From NCBI GenBank assembly GCA_949841465.1, contig CATKZW010000002.1:1-37960 (forward strand): a stretch of 37,960 nucleotides of DNA. Direction: 5' to 3'. Both the position numbers and the translations under genes were made by a program. Positions 25,301-32,991 of this stretch are shown here, piece by piece. The first letter of the stretch is position 1, and each line of letters opens with the position of its first letter. Under the pieces are notes generated by a model, which had not been told where the DNA came from, searched no databases, and was given only the letters and a program-made list of their open reading frames with translations. Source of the stretch: an uncultured Oscillospiraceae bacterium (GTDB lineage: Bacteria; Bacillota; Clostridia; Oscillospirales; Oscillospiraceae).

Positions 25301-26222
25301 CATGTTTATTGGTCAATGTTTCGTGTGCGTTAGATAAAGCCGTGTGTTCACTGATTAACATCTCGTGTGCGCTGGACAGTGCCTCGTGTTCGCCGGCCAA
25401 CGCCTCACGCGTGGCAGACAATGCCTCGTGTTCACCGACCAACGCCTCATGCGTGCTGGACAACGTTTCATATTTGTTGGAAAGCGTTTTATTTTGTTTG
25501 GTAAGCTTTTTTATCTCTGCTTTCAGCTCATTTGATTTATTTTTGTAATAACCGATCGTATGCTGTTTTTTTGAGTCTACAAAAGAAATCCCCTGCTCTA
25601 TTCGCCTGAGCAGCTCTTCATCAATCGGGATGCCCTCTCTGCGCTCTCCCTGCTGACTGTATGCGCGAATGGCTATCCAACTGCCCACAAAATCAACCGC
25701 AGCCGGCTGAAAGTATGTTTGCATGCTGTGCAGAAGGTCTAAAAAGTAGTAGGTCCTCTTATGGTCTGGATGCGGATTGATGCCGAACGGGACCATGACC
25801 AGTACCTGCCCGTCAGGGCGCAGCAATCCGCTGATTTTTTCAAGGCAAGCCTCCGGAGCCTCTAAATGCTCCAGAACCTCTGTCAGCAATATGCAGTCAA
25901 AAGCTGCATCCTGCAAATCATAATTTAAAAAATCCGCGCACAGGTACTGCACGCGCTTCTGAACATCTGCGGGTTCGCCGGCAAGATGTTCCTCCGCATA
26001 GGCGATATTCTCGGCATCGATATCAATTGCCAGAACATTTTTCCCTGCCCGCGCCAGCAGCAGTCCAACAATTCCCTGCGAACATCCAACATCCAGAATT
26101 TCTTCGCCCACGGTTTGTTCGCAAATCCAGTCGATACGCTTTCTCGTGCGTTCCTGAAATTCCTCATTTCCATAATTGCCCTCGTATACGTCTCCTACGC
26201 GGTCTCTCTCTGCTTGTAACAA
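22332..26222 (-). CDS. Methyltransferase / coiled coil / CgeB-like / GT2 fusion glycan enzyme
   Basis: This 1296-residue protein joins three enzyme-like domains. Residues 20-185 are a class-I SAM methyltransferase (ILDVGCSQG motif I at 42-50, then IDIDAEN and LTEVLEHLE). Residues 215-370 are a coiled coil of about 18 regular heptads. Residues 445-800 resemble CgeB-type glycosyltransferases (SVFYSKEDPP, VLPFGINP, FSGSWMNKYPGR, MFANRGYELQACGS). Residues 955-1200 are a GT-A, family 2 glycosyltransferase (VIVPVYNNG, VDDGSTDG, FLDPDNE). I infer that it builds and perhaps methyl-caps a surface polymer, with the coiled coil as a molecular ruler or oligomeriser as in WbdD-type terminators. The start is TTG with AAGGA ten bases upstream, and an in-frame stop lies just before. 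Confidence 0.85.
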   Translation of the reverse strand: MLQAERDRVGDVYEGNYGNEEFQERTRKRIDWICEQTVGEEILDVGCSQGIVGLLLARAGKNVLAIDIDAENIAYAEEHLAGEPADVQKRVQYLCADFLNYDLQDAAFDCILLTEVLEHLEAPEACLEKISGLLRPDGQVLVMVPFGINPHPDHKRTYYFLDLLHSMQTYFQPAAVDFVGSWIAIRAYSQQGERREGIPIDEELLRRIEQGISFVDSKKQHTIGYYKNKSNELKAEIKKLTKQNKTLSNKYETLSSTHEALVGEHEALSATREALAGEHEALSSAHEMLISEHTALSNAHETLTNKHEILVNEHESLVSKHELLSGQYTALLDKYADLSKKEKDLLKKQKILDNKLKDLTRKYDVLSKSKFGRLQIKWWTYKGKRRRAKAARREKWKNQIREFVFSHPLLTRLYMKFRPFIKKFILPHFETANSAAKKGRKGPDWAYVPQAEFERKTDRDFFQQVKPLIDALPQSSGCRYYQRCQLRIGIVADRFFLDSIKDAADFLFLTPDHWEEQIQEIDFLLMVSAWSGLNEEWRGAAKPGSERQETIFKIMAACKERGIPSVFYSKEDPPNYDFFLPIAQHSDIVFTSCAEVVEKYQEDCTAQQIHVLPFGINPLIHNPVGMRNRDKKPGVIFSGSWMNKYPGRCKDMRLLMDGIMEADVPLKIVDRNYSRYAPNYRFPPKYWPSISPPIDHADLQKLHKLYDWALDINTVKNSLTMFANRGYELQACGSLQISNYSAGVNDKLPFVFIANEQQEVVEILKHMQPEEIYRRQIEGVRAMMTGETCFDRLGTLTSAAGVSLDQPARRIAVIADRDTPRIRDMFERQTYPEKTLLFAGSVTPEELEHYDMAAFFAEEMDYEIFYLEDMANGFKYTACDYITKDAYWIGDELHTGTEHDYVDRMESKYRTLFWREAFQSQALLTMADGQELPNGYSIDHFNYNARKPQEKPLPDGLLISVIVPVYNNGHFLMAKCLASLQRSTMFSKMHIFLVDDGSTDGKTPNIVRYLERTYPNVTAYFFDEGGSGSASRPRNKGVQLADTEYVTFLDPDNEAVNDAYAAMYDMLDEAPEDMPYDVVLGELMKCTNQPAQKRYYNYDRLGCADRGSDVYSGDMRQLLMESNLVAMSIQAMLIRRSLLVENHLEEVPGAAGQDTLFGWEIIAHARSIRITRLTVHVYYAATSNSVTNSIGKNYFEKCRLIEGPRRKFLQEHDLLEFYAQYRYNYYFSGWLLKSLCRAKPEDEEACTKIVYEMHKMYLDCYDGNSPVINEFAMYCNAGQYDQALAYIRQANQERKL
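25119..25490 (-). repeat. Heptad-repeat DNA coding for a long coiled coil
   Basis: About 18 consecutive 21-bp units code for residues 245-368 of the fusion protein. The consensus heptad is x-x-H-E-x-L-x (for example GEHEALS, NAHETLT, NKHEILV), turning to K-rich heptads at the end. Repetition at DNA level suggests unit number can change by slippage or recombination. Confidence 0.85.
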
Positions 26223-26312
26223 AATTTTCCATTCCTTCCCCTATAGGTAATGCAGTTATTTTAATCGACCTGCGTCCTCTCAAAAGTCATTCACAATGAC
26301 GCAAACCCGATT

Positions 26313-27116
26313 TTATTGCGGCATTTGCTCCTGCCTGCGCTGCAAAATTCTATCTTTGTATGCAATTTGCTGCTCTTTAGTCCAGCCGCTGTATTGCTTT
26401 GTAAACATCTCATAAGCGGGGATAACGTCTTTCGCCTCTCCGAAGGCGCGGATGCCACCGTACTCCAGCCAAAGCACCTTGTCACAAAAGTTCCGGACCT
26501 GCTTGGCGTTATGGCTGACGAATACGATTGTTTTTCCGTTTTGCCGAAAGGCGTCCATCTTATCCAGGCACTTCTGTGTGAACGTGGAGTCGCCTACGGA
26601 AAGCGCCTCATCAATAATCATGATGTCAGGATTGATGTTGACGGAAATCGCAAATCCCAGGCGTGCGCGCATTCCGCTGGAGTATGATTTGACAGGCTGG
26701 TCAATGAACTCGCCGATGTCGGCAAATTCTTCGATCAATGGCTTCATGGCATGGATTTCTTCCATGGTAAAGCCAAGCATCAGGCCTTTTAACTCGATGT
26801 TTTCCCTGCCGGTAAGATAGTTGTTCAAACCCGAAGAAATGGCGATGATCGACGGGACGCCATTCGTCGTAATGATTCCGCTGGTGGGCATGGAGAGCCC
26901 GGCGATGATATTGGAAAGCGTAGATTTCCCACTGCCGTTCAGGCCAACCAGCCCCAGCGAATCCCCTTTATTCAGAGTGAAGCTGATATCCTGCAGAGCA
27001 AAAAACGGCTTCCCCCCGTGCCCCAGCAAAAAGCTTTTCAGCCGTTTCTTTGCGTCGCTGTACAGGTAGTAGCATTTCGCGACATGCTCCGCCACGATCG
27101 CGTATTGGTTTTCCAT
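26313..27116 (-). CDS. ABC exporter ATPase for surface polysaccharide (Wzt/TagH type)
   Basis: The 267-residue ATPase shows Walker A GLNGSGKST, signature YSSGMRARL, Walker B IMIIDEAL and the switch His in VFVSHN. The spacing and the SVGDSTFTQKC segment are typical of the Wzt/TagH branch, which exports O-antigens and teichoic acids. A C-terminal carbohydrate-binding domain, present in some Wzt proteins, is absent. A cap or sugar recognition function would have to come from elsewhere, perhaps the permease N-domain. ATG at 27116 follows a GGAG site and begins eight bases after the permease stop. Longer frames overlap the permease gene. Confidence 0.93.
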   Translation of the reverse strand: MENQYAIVAEHVAKCYYLYSDAKKRLKSFLLGHGGKPFFALQDISFTLNKGDSLGLVGLNGSGKSTLSNIIAGLSMPTSGIITTNGVPSIIAISSGLNNYLTGRENIELKGLMLGFTMEEIHAMKPLIEEFADIGEFIDQPVKSYSSGMRARLGFAISVNINPDIMIIDEALSVGDSTFTQKCLDKMDAFRQNGKTIVFVSHNAKQVRNFCDKVLWLEYGGIRAFGEAKDVIPAYEMFTKQYSGWTKEQQIAYKDRILQRRQEQMPQ

Positions 27117-27124
27117 GCGCCGCT

Positions 27125-28246
27125 TCACTCCAAATCCAAGAACTGGTTCCTGTATTTCACCTGCAGATTGCTGCCCCAAATAATCAGGGCAAAATTGATG
27201 AGCCAGAAAAACAGCATTTTATCACAATGCTGATAGAAAGCCGTCTGATAAAGCAGACTGTCCCGAAATCCATCCACAACATACAGGCATGGGTTGCACT
27301 CCAGCAGGCGCTGGGCCCACACGGGGAGGTTCTCCATGCTCCAAAGAATCGGCGTCAAGTAAAACAGCAGCCGGATCAAAGAGTTTATCAGCTTCTGAAA
27401 ATCAATTGCGACCATGCTCAAGACAGAGGTCACCATCGCAAGCCCGGTAAACAGGACAACAGAATAAAACAAATAGTAGATCAAATTTAGCCAATATAAA
27501 GAGGGAAAGTATCCAAAAAAGAAAAATGTCACCATCAAAATCGCAATCATAATCAAATGGGTGTACAGCGCGATCAAAATTGCCTCCAGGGGCATTGTGG
27601 CGATGGGATAGCGCATTTTCAAGGCGGTGATCCCCTTGCTCCGTATCGCTCCCGCCCCGCGGGTAATACACTGGCTCATAAAAAACCAGGGAATCAAGCC
27701 TGCCAGCATCCAGATCAGATACGGATAGCCGTCTATGTCGCGCCGATTGCGAAGGCCGATGCCAAATACAAACCAATAGGTCGCAATTTGAATCAGCGGG
27801 TTCAAAATGTTCCAAAAGCTGCCCAAATACGCGTCTTGGTTCAGGACTTTGTAGCTGAACCTGGAAACACGCCACATCCGTTTCCGGTTGACCCAAATCT
27901 CCTGGGCGACTGCCCCGACGTTCCTCAGCCAATCGAAGCGCCGTCGGGGCGGCTCAATATTGCAGCAAATCTCTCTGCTGCTCTCAAACAGGTACGGGGG
28001 CGACAGCTGTGAGCGCTTGTTCCCCTTTGCGTCCCGAATAAAAACTTTAAAGGTATAAACGCCCGGCTCCTGGGCCCAATAGGAAATCTCCGCCTGCTTT
28101 TGATACGCATAGTGCCCGATGTCCTTTCCGTCGCGGTAGACGTAGAAGGCAAACGTGCATTTCTGGGGCGGATTTTCACAGACGCACCGGATTTCGTTGA
28201 TGCCGCGAAGCATCGTACGTATGCAAAGCTTTTCTTTGATAGCCAA
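27125..28246 (-). CDS. ABC-2 polysaccharide exporter permease with N-terminal beta domain
   Basis: The 373-residue protein has an unusual first 100 residues: a beta-rich module with FAFYVYRDG and VYTFKVFIRDA. A typical Wzm/TagG permease of about six membrane helices follows, from LGSFWNILNPLIQIATYWFV on. Partnered with the ATPase encoded next, it should move an undecaprenyl-linked polysaccharide out of the cell. The N-terminal module is cytoplasmic by normal topology, since no signal peptide precedes it. It resembles the domain of the small lipoprotein at the end of the locus. It could bind the glycan end or the ATPase. The gene lies 12 bases downstream of the wecB-like stop. Confidence 0.88.
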   Translation of the reverse strand: MAIKEKLCIRTMLRGINEIRCVCENPPQKCTFAFYVYRDGKDIGHYAYQKQAEISYWAQEPGVYTFKVFIRDAKGNKRSQLSPPYLFESSREICCNIEPPRRRFDWLRNVGAVAQEIWVNRKRMWRVSRFSYKVLNQDAYLGSFWNILNPLIQIATYWFVFGIGLRNRRDIDGYPYLIWMLAGLIPWFFMSQCITRGAGAIRSKGITALKMRYPIATMPLEAILIALYTHLIMIAILMVTFFFFGYFPSLYWLNLIYYLFYSVVLFTGLAMVTSVLSMVAIDFQKLINSLIRLLFYLTPILWSMENLPVWAQRLLECNPCLYVVDGFRDSLLYQTAFYQHCDKMLFFWLINFALIIWGSNLQVKYRNQFLDLE

Positions 28247-28258
28247 ACCCCTCCCTGC

Positions 28259-29380
28259 TCAATGCCCGAATTCCGTCTCTGGAGAGGCACTGCCCTCCAA
28301 AAAGTCTGCGATGCGCCGGCAGGCATGCCCGTCGCCATAGGGATTTGAGGCATGGCTCATGGCCTCATAGGACTGCCGGTCCGTCAACAGGGTCTTAAAC
28401 GTCTCATAAATGGTTTCCTCCCGGGTGCCCACCAGCTTCAGCGTTCCCGCCTCAATTCCCTCCGGCCGCTCCGTCGTATCACGCATGACCAAGACAGGCT
28501 TTCCCAGGCTCGGGGCCTCCTCCTGGATGCCGCCGGAGTCCGTGAGGATCAGATAGGACCTTGCCAGGAGGTTGTGGAAATCCAGCACCTCCATCGGCTC
28601 TATGATACGGATGCAGTCGTCGCCGCCAAAAATGTCCGCCGCAGTCTGGCGAACCACCGGGTTCATGTGGATCGGATACACCACCTTCACATCCGGCGTC
28701 TCGTCGGCGATGCGCTTGATGGCCCGGAACATCTGGCGCATCGGCTCGCCCAGATTTTCCCGCCGGTGCGCCGTCAGCACAATCAAACGGCTCCCTTCCG
28801 CCCAGTCCAGAACGGGGTGCTCATAGCGTTCCCGCACGGTCGTCCGCAGCGCGTCAATCGCGGTGTTGCCGGTGACGAAAATGCTCCGAGGGTCCTTCCC
28901 TTCCTTCAGCAGGTTATTCTTGGCCATTTCCGTGGGCGCAAAGTTGTATTTCGCCACAATGCTCACGGCCTGCCGGTTGAACTCCTCCGGGAACGGCGAA
29001 TCCAGGTTATAGGTGCGCAGGCCGGCCTCCACATGGCCCACCGGAATCCGCAGGTAGAAACAGGCCAGCGCCGACGCAAATGTTGTGGAGGTATCGCCGT
29101 GCACCAGCACCACGTCCGGGCGCTCCTTTTCCAGCACTGCTTTGAGGGACAGCAGCACGTCGCTGGTGACGTCAAACAGGGTCTGCCGCTCCTTCATGAT
29201 GGACAGATCGTAATCGGGCGCCACCTGGAACGCGTCCAATACCTGGTCGAGCATCTGCCGGTGCTGCCCTGTTACGCATACCACCGTTTCCAGGCTTTTC
29301 CGGCTCTTCAGCTCATTTACCAGGGGACACATCTTGATCGCTTCCGGACGGGTCCCAAAAACCAGCATAATCTTTCTCAT
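28259..29380 (-). CDS. wecB: UDP-N-acetylglucosamine 2-epimerase, non-hydrolysing
   Basis: The 373-residue cytosolic enzyme interconverts UDP-GlcNAc and UDP-ManNAc. Family motifs are clear: VFGTRPEAIKM at the start, HGDTSTT, HVEAGLRT, LTAHRRENLG and LTDSGGIQEEA. ATG at 29380 has AGAAGG nine bases upstream, and two earlier in-frame ATGs lie too close to that site. Its product feeds the dehydrogenase encoded 54 bases upstream, so together they supply UDP-ManNAcA. In some Gram-positives MnaA also feeds wall teichoic acid synthesis, but no TagA homologue is seen here. Confidence 0.95.
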   Translation of the reverse strand: MRKIMLVFGTRPEAIKMCPLVNELKSRKSLETVVCVTGQHRQMLDQVLDAFQVAPDYDLSIMKERQTLFDVTSDVLLSLKAVLEKERPDVVLVHGDTSTTFASALACFYLRIPVGHVEAGLRTYNLDSPFPEEFNRQAVSIVAKYNFAPTEMAKNNLLKEGKDPRSIFVTGNTAIDALRTTVRERYEHPVLDWAEGSRLIVLTAHRRENLGEPMRQMFRAIKRIADETPDVKVVYPIHMNPVVRQTAADIFGGDDCIRIIEPMEVLDFHNLLARSYLILTDSGGIQEEAPSLGKPVLVMRDTTERPEGIEAGTLKLVGTREETIYETFKTLLTDRQSYEAMSHASNPYGDGHACRRIADFLEGSASPETEFGH

Positions 29381-29434
29381 TGATTGCATCCTTCTTCCCA
29401 ATATAGGCCGTAAGCCCTGTCTGCCGCGCCTGGC

Positions 29435-30658
29435 TTACAGATGGTGGACAGACATGTCTTTGCAGATGTATCGTGTATCCAAAACAATCTTGCCGGCCAG
29501 CTTTTCCATGCTGTTTTTAAGCTCGCTGTGGCCAACCATAACCACCACCATATCCACATCACCCAAAAACGCGTCCAGCTCATGGTACTGATTTTCCACA
29601 ATATCATGGGTGACCCAGGGGTCATATACCTTGACGCCCCTGGCCAGATGCCGCTTCATGCTTTCCAGCAGCTGCAGGGTCGGGCTTTCCCGCACATCGT
29701 CCACGTCTTCCTTATAGGTCAGGCCGTAGAGGCCCACCCTGCCCACGTCCGCAATGCCGTGCTCGTCCATGATCTCAGAAATCCGGCTGAGCACATGCTC
29801 CGGCATGCCGTCGTTAATCTGGCGCGCCTGCTTGATCAGGTTGGCCAGATTGGGGTAATCCCCCACCAGGAACCAGGGATCGACGGAAATGCAGTGGCCG
29901 CCGACGCCGGGCCCCGGAGACAGGATATTGACGCGGGGGTGCTTATTCGCTATGCGGATAATTTCGTGGACATCCATCCCGTCCTGACGGCAGATCCTGG
30001 CCAGCTCATTCGCGTAGGCAATATTGATGTCACGATACGTATTTTCAACCACCTTGGTCATCTCGGCGGTGCGGATATCGGTTACGACGATGTCGCCCGT
30101 GCAGAAGGAGCTGTACACGGCCTTGACCTTTTCCCCAATGGCCGGGTCGTCCACGCCCACAGTCCGGGAGTTGTGCTCCAGCTCGTAAATCATGTTGCCG
30201 GGGACGATCCGCTCCGGCGTATGCGCCAGATGAATGTCCTTACCGATTTCATAGCCGGCCTCCTCCACAAACGGGCGGATAAACCGGTCGATGGTGCCCG
30301 GCGAAATCGTCGATTCCACGCAGACGATCGAGCCCTTGCGGCATGCGGACAGCACGCACTTCACGGCGTTGATCACATAGCTGGGGTCAATTTTCTTGCT
30401 GAGCTTGTCATAGGGCGTGGGCACCGCGACAATATACATATCCGCGTCAGGATATTCGCAGGAAAACTGGATGCCGCCCTCTACCGCCGCGCGGTACAGC
30501 TCCTCCAGACCGTCCTCCTTGAACGTCACCTGCCCGTGGTTCAGCATGGATACCAGTTCCTGGTTGAAGTCAACGCCGATTACCTCGACGCCGTGGGATG
30601 CCATCATCGCCGCCGTCGGCAGACCGATATACCCCAACCCAATTACACAGACCTTCAT
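29435..30658 (-). CDS. wecC: UDP-N-acetyl-D-mannosamine dehydrogenase-type enzyme
   Basis: The 407-residue NAD-dependent UDP-sugar dehydrogenase oxidises the C6 alcohol to a carboxylate in two steps. The Rossmann motif GLGYIGLP is at 7-14. The catalytic cysteine sits in PGVGGHCISVDP, and TYKEDVDDVRESP lies near the C-terminal domain. Pairing with the WecB-like epimerase favours UDP-ManNAc as substrate, giving UDP-ManNAcA. UDP-GlcNAc dehydrogenases look alike, so specificity is inferred. ATG at 30658 has GGAGG nine bases upstream. Confidence 0.92.
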   Translation of the reverse strand: MKVCVIGLGYIGLPTAAMMASHGVEVIGVDFNQELVSMLNHGQVTFKEDGLEELYRAAVEGGIQFSCEYPDADMYIVAVPTPYDKLSKKIDPSYVINAVKCVLSACRKGSIVCVESTISPGTIDRFIRPFVEEAGYEIGKDIHLAHTPERIVPGNMIYELEHNSRTVGVDDPAIGEKVKAVYSSFCTGDIVVTDIRTAEMTKVVENTYRDINIAYANELARICRQDGMDVHEIIRIANKHPRVNILSPGPGVGGHCISVDPWFLVGDYPNLANLIKQARQINDGMPEHVLSRISEIMDEHGIADVGRVGLYGLTYKEDVDDVRESPTLQLLESMKRHLARGVKVYDPWVTHDIVENQYHELDAFLGDVDMVVVMVGHSELKNSMEKLAGKIVLDTRYICKDMSVHHL

Positions 30659-30727
30659 AAACAAGTTCCTCCATTCTCAAAATTAAAAATATCAATCTAT
30701 TTTCTGAAATAGCTTGCAGCTGAATTT

Positions 30728-30749
30728 CTGCGGCTCAGGCATACCGCAG
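30728..30749. other. Small hairpin in the 117-bp gap before wecC
   Basis: CTGCGG (30728-30733) pairs with CCGCAG (30744-30749) between the CgeB-like gene and wecC. The rest of the gap (30659-30727) is A+T-rich and might hold an internal promoter, but I see no clear -35/-10 pair. Confidence 0.35.
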
Positions 30750-30775
30750 GCGCATGATCCAAAGTACCGGTCACG

Positions 30776-31963
30776 TCAGCCCGGCTGAGGCTGCCTGCGC
30801 GCATCCTCCGGGGGCGGGGCGGCGCCGGACACTATGCCCGCCTCATGGAGCGCTTTGCCCAGCAGCGTGCGGAACGTATAGTTCAAAAATACGCATTTTA
30901 TATTTTCTTCCACGATCTCTCTGGGATTTTCCTCTGAAAATGTTTCCCCCACAAACCAAATCCTCCCCGGGAAGCGGCGGCGCAGGCCCTTTGACTCGTT
31001 GCTGATAATCAGGCGGCCGCAGGCCATGACCTCAATCACCCGCCGCGCAAACATGGTGTCCGAATCCTCTACGGTGTTGACGTTGATCACATACTCCGCC
31101 TCTCTCATCACCTCCCGGACCTTGTCATAGGGAACTCCGCCGGTCACATAGGGGCGGTATTCTTCCGGGTAAGCGCGGTCCTCATTGGGCGTGCCGGACA
31201 TCCGGTCATAAATCACCAGCTTCAGCCCTTTTTCCAGCACCATATCGAAAATCCGGCGCATTGCCCGGCATCGTTCGGAATAGCTCTCATACCAGCTGCC
31301 GAAAAACACTGCCGTCCCCCGGCGGGTCGGCTCCGGCAGCGGGGAAAACAGCTCAGGCGAAAAGCCGAACATCATCAGGTGCACGCTGGGGTGCCCAAGT
31401 GCGCGGTATTTTGGAATGGTTTCCGCCGTGGTTGTCAAGATGTGGTCAAACAGGAGCGCCGTATCAATAAAGCTGCGGGGATAATCGTCAAAGGCCGGCG
31501 TGTCCTCTTTGTTCCAGAACACCGTTGGGATATTTGCGCCGCGGCAGTACCTGAGGACCTGCCGTAGGACAAACCTGTTATCCTGCCGCAGCGTGCAGTC
31601 GCGGAAAATCATGTTCTGCCAGCAGCCCTGGAGCCCTTCCCACGCGGCCTCACAAAACAGGACGTCCGGACGTTCGGATTCCAGGCGGCTGCGCCAGTTC
31701 GACGGCGTCAAATAAACGGCATTGGTCTCCCGCCGCATATTTTCCCAGGTAAACCCATCGCAGATCACCGCGATGCGCAGACCCTCCAGGGCTTTGGGCG
31801 GGCCGTCCCTCCTCCAGGTGGGCCCGCGGTATCCGCAATACGTTCCCCGCACAAAACCGGGAACCTTTTTCAGCAAAAAGACGGCCTCTCGAAAAAAAGC
31901 ATACCGTTTTAAATACCGATGATACCAGCGTTTTAATCTATCCTTCGCCTTCACCGCGCACAC
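30776..31963 (-). CDS. CgeB-like glycosyltransferase
   Basis: The 395-residue protein has a basic N-terminal segment (1-60), then LRIAVICDGF, IPTVFWNKEDTPAFDDY (145-161), MMFGFSPELFSP (197-208), FFGSWYESYSERCRAM (220-235) and FARRVIEVMACGRLIISN. These match, motif by motif, the CgeB-like part of the large fusion protein in the same locus, so the two are paralogous domains. CgeB relatives are GT-B-like glycosyltransferases first known from spore coat maturation. The gene starts with GTG, either at 31963 or at 31954 (which has AAGG upstream). It overlaps the GT2 gene by 13 bases, so translation is probably coupled. The C-terminus (PPPEDARRQPQPG) is low complexity. Confidence 0.8.
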   Translation of the reverse strand: MCAVKAKDRLKRWYHRYLKRYAFFREAVFLLKKVPGFVRGTYCGYRGPTWRRDGPPKALEGLRIAVICDGFTWENMRRETNAVYLTPSNWRSRLESERPDVLFCEAAWEGLQGCWQNMIFRDCTLRQDNRFVLRQVLRYCRGANIPTVFWNKEDTPAFDDYPRSFIDTALLFDHILTTTAETIPKYRALGHPSVHLMMFGFSPELFSPLPEPTRRGTAVFFGSWYESYSERCRAMRRIFDMVLEKGLKLVIYDRMSGTPNEDRAYPEEYRPYVTGGVPYDKVREVMREAEYVINVNTVEDSDTMFARRVIEVMACGRLIISNESKGLRRRFPGRIWFVGETFSEENPREIVEENIKCVFLNYTFRTLLGKALHEAGIVSGAAPPPEDARRQPQPG

Positions 31964-32985
31964 CTTCGCATCTGTTTGCGTCTATACAGCTTTTTCAGGC
32001 TGTGGTAGCTGTCCACCACCCCGCAGAACACCGGCCGCGGCGCATACTTGACCAGCAGGTATTTGCAGCGGGTGCGCTTATCCTCACGCCAGCCCGGCGG
32101 GCGCAGCCCACCCAGCAGGGATGGGAACCACTCCTCTTTGAGGATCTTCCAGTACTGCCTGCGGACGGTTTTGTCGTTTATGGTGCCTACATGCCATATC
32201 AGGAATTCCACGGCCCCATTCAGAAAGCTCCGCTGATACTGTTCCATCAAATCATGCTGCGCCAAAAATGCCTTCACAATGGAAAATGCCTCATACGGCG
32301 CGTCAGGATCGCTGCTGCGGCTGTTGGACACGGAGGCAGGCCGGTTTACCCGGTGGTGAATCAGCGTCCGGTCAAGAACAGTGATGCGCCGCGCGGCCAG
32401 AAGCGAGGGGAATACAAAGGCCAGGTCCTCCGAATTCCTGAGCGCTGGAAATCGAAGCTGCTCCTGCCGGATCAGGCTTGTCCGGTAGAGCTTGTCCCAC
32501 GGCCAGCCATAGGTGAATTGAAAGATATGCTCCGAAATATCCTCCGGCCGGAAGGCCTCTCCGGGCAGCTGGTGGACCTTGAGCATCCAGCCGGAGGGCA
32601 GCTCCCGGTCCCCGTCCGTATCAAATTCCACCGCCCGGCAGATGGTTGCATCGGCTCCGGTCTGCTCGGCTTTCCGGGCCATCAGCTCCAAAAAGTCCGG
32701 CTCAAACCAGTCGTCGGAGTCCAGGAAAATCAAAAACGTCCCTTCCGCCTGCTCCAGCCCGGTGTTGCGGGCTGTGCCGGGGCCGGAATTGGCCTGGGTG
32801 ACGACGCGGAACCTGCTGTCACGGGCGGCGTACTCCTCCAGTATCTGAGGGCTTGAATCGGTCGAGCCGTCATTGACGCAGATGATTTCCAAATCCTCCA
32901 GCGTCTGGGCGGCCAGACTGTCCAGGCACTGGCGCAGATGCCGCTCGATGTTGTAAACTGGGATCACTACCGACACCAGTGCCAA
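31951..32985 (-). CDS. Family 2 glycosyltransferase
   Basis: The 344-residue protein has an N-terminal GT-A domain: VSVVIPVYN, CVNDGSTDSSP, SGPGTARNTGLEQA and the metal-binding FLDSDDWFEPD. The C-terminal half is basic (KKLYRRKQMRRCAR), as in peripheral membrane transferases that extend capsule or exopolysaccharide chains. The sugar added cannot be read from the sequence. It lies six bases after the DUF4422 gene and overlaps the CgeB-like gene. Confidence 0.92.
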   Translation of the reverse strand: MALVSVVIPVYNIERHLRQCLDSLAAQTLEDLEIICVNDGSTDSSPQILEEYAARDSRFRVVTQANSGPGTARNTGLEQAEGTFLIFLDSDDWFEPDFLELMARKAEQTGADATICRAVEFDTDGDRELPSGWMLKVHQLPGEAFRPEDISEHIFQFTYGWPWDKLYRTSLIRQEQLRFPALRNSEDLAFVFPSLLAARRITVLDRTLIHHRVNRPASVSNSRSSDPDAPYEAFSIVKAFLAQHDLMEQYQRSFLNGAVEFLIWHVGTINDKTVRRQYWKILKEEWFPSLLGGLRPPGWREDKRTRCKYLLVKYAPRPVFCGVVDSYHSLKKLYRRKQMRRCAR

Positions 32986-32991
32986 GCTCTC

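Noticed and set aside
28259-30658. Wall teichoic acid or enterobacterial common antigen locus
   Set aside because: wecB and wecC alone are not specific. No TagA/TagB/TagF-type or WecA/WecG-type genes are present, while acylation and lyase genes point to another polymer.
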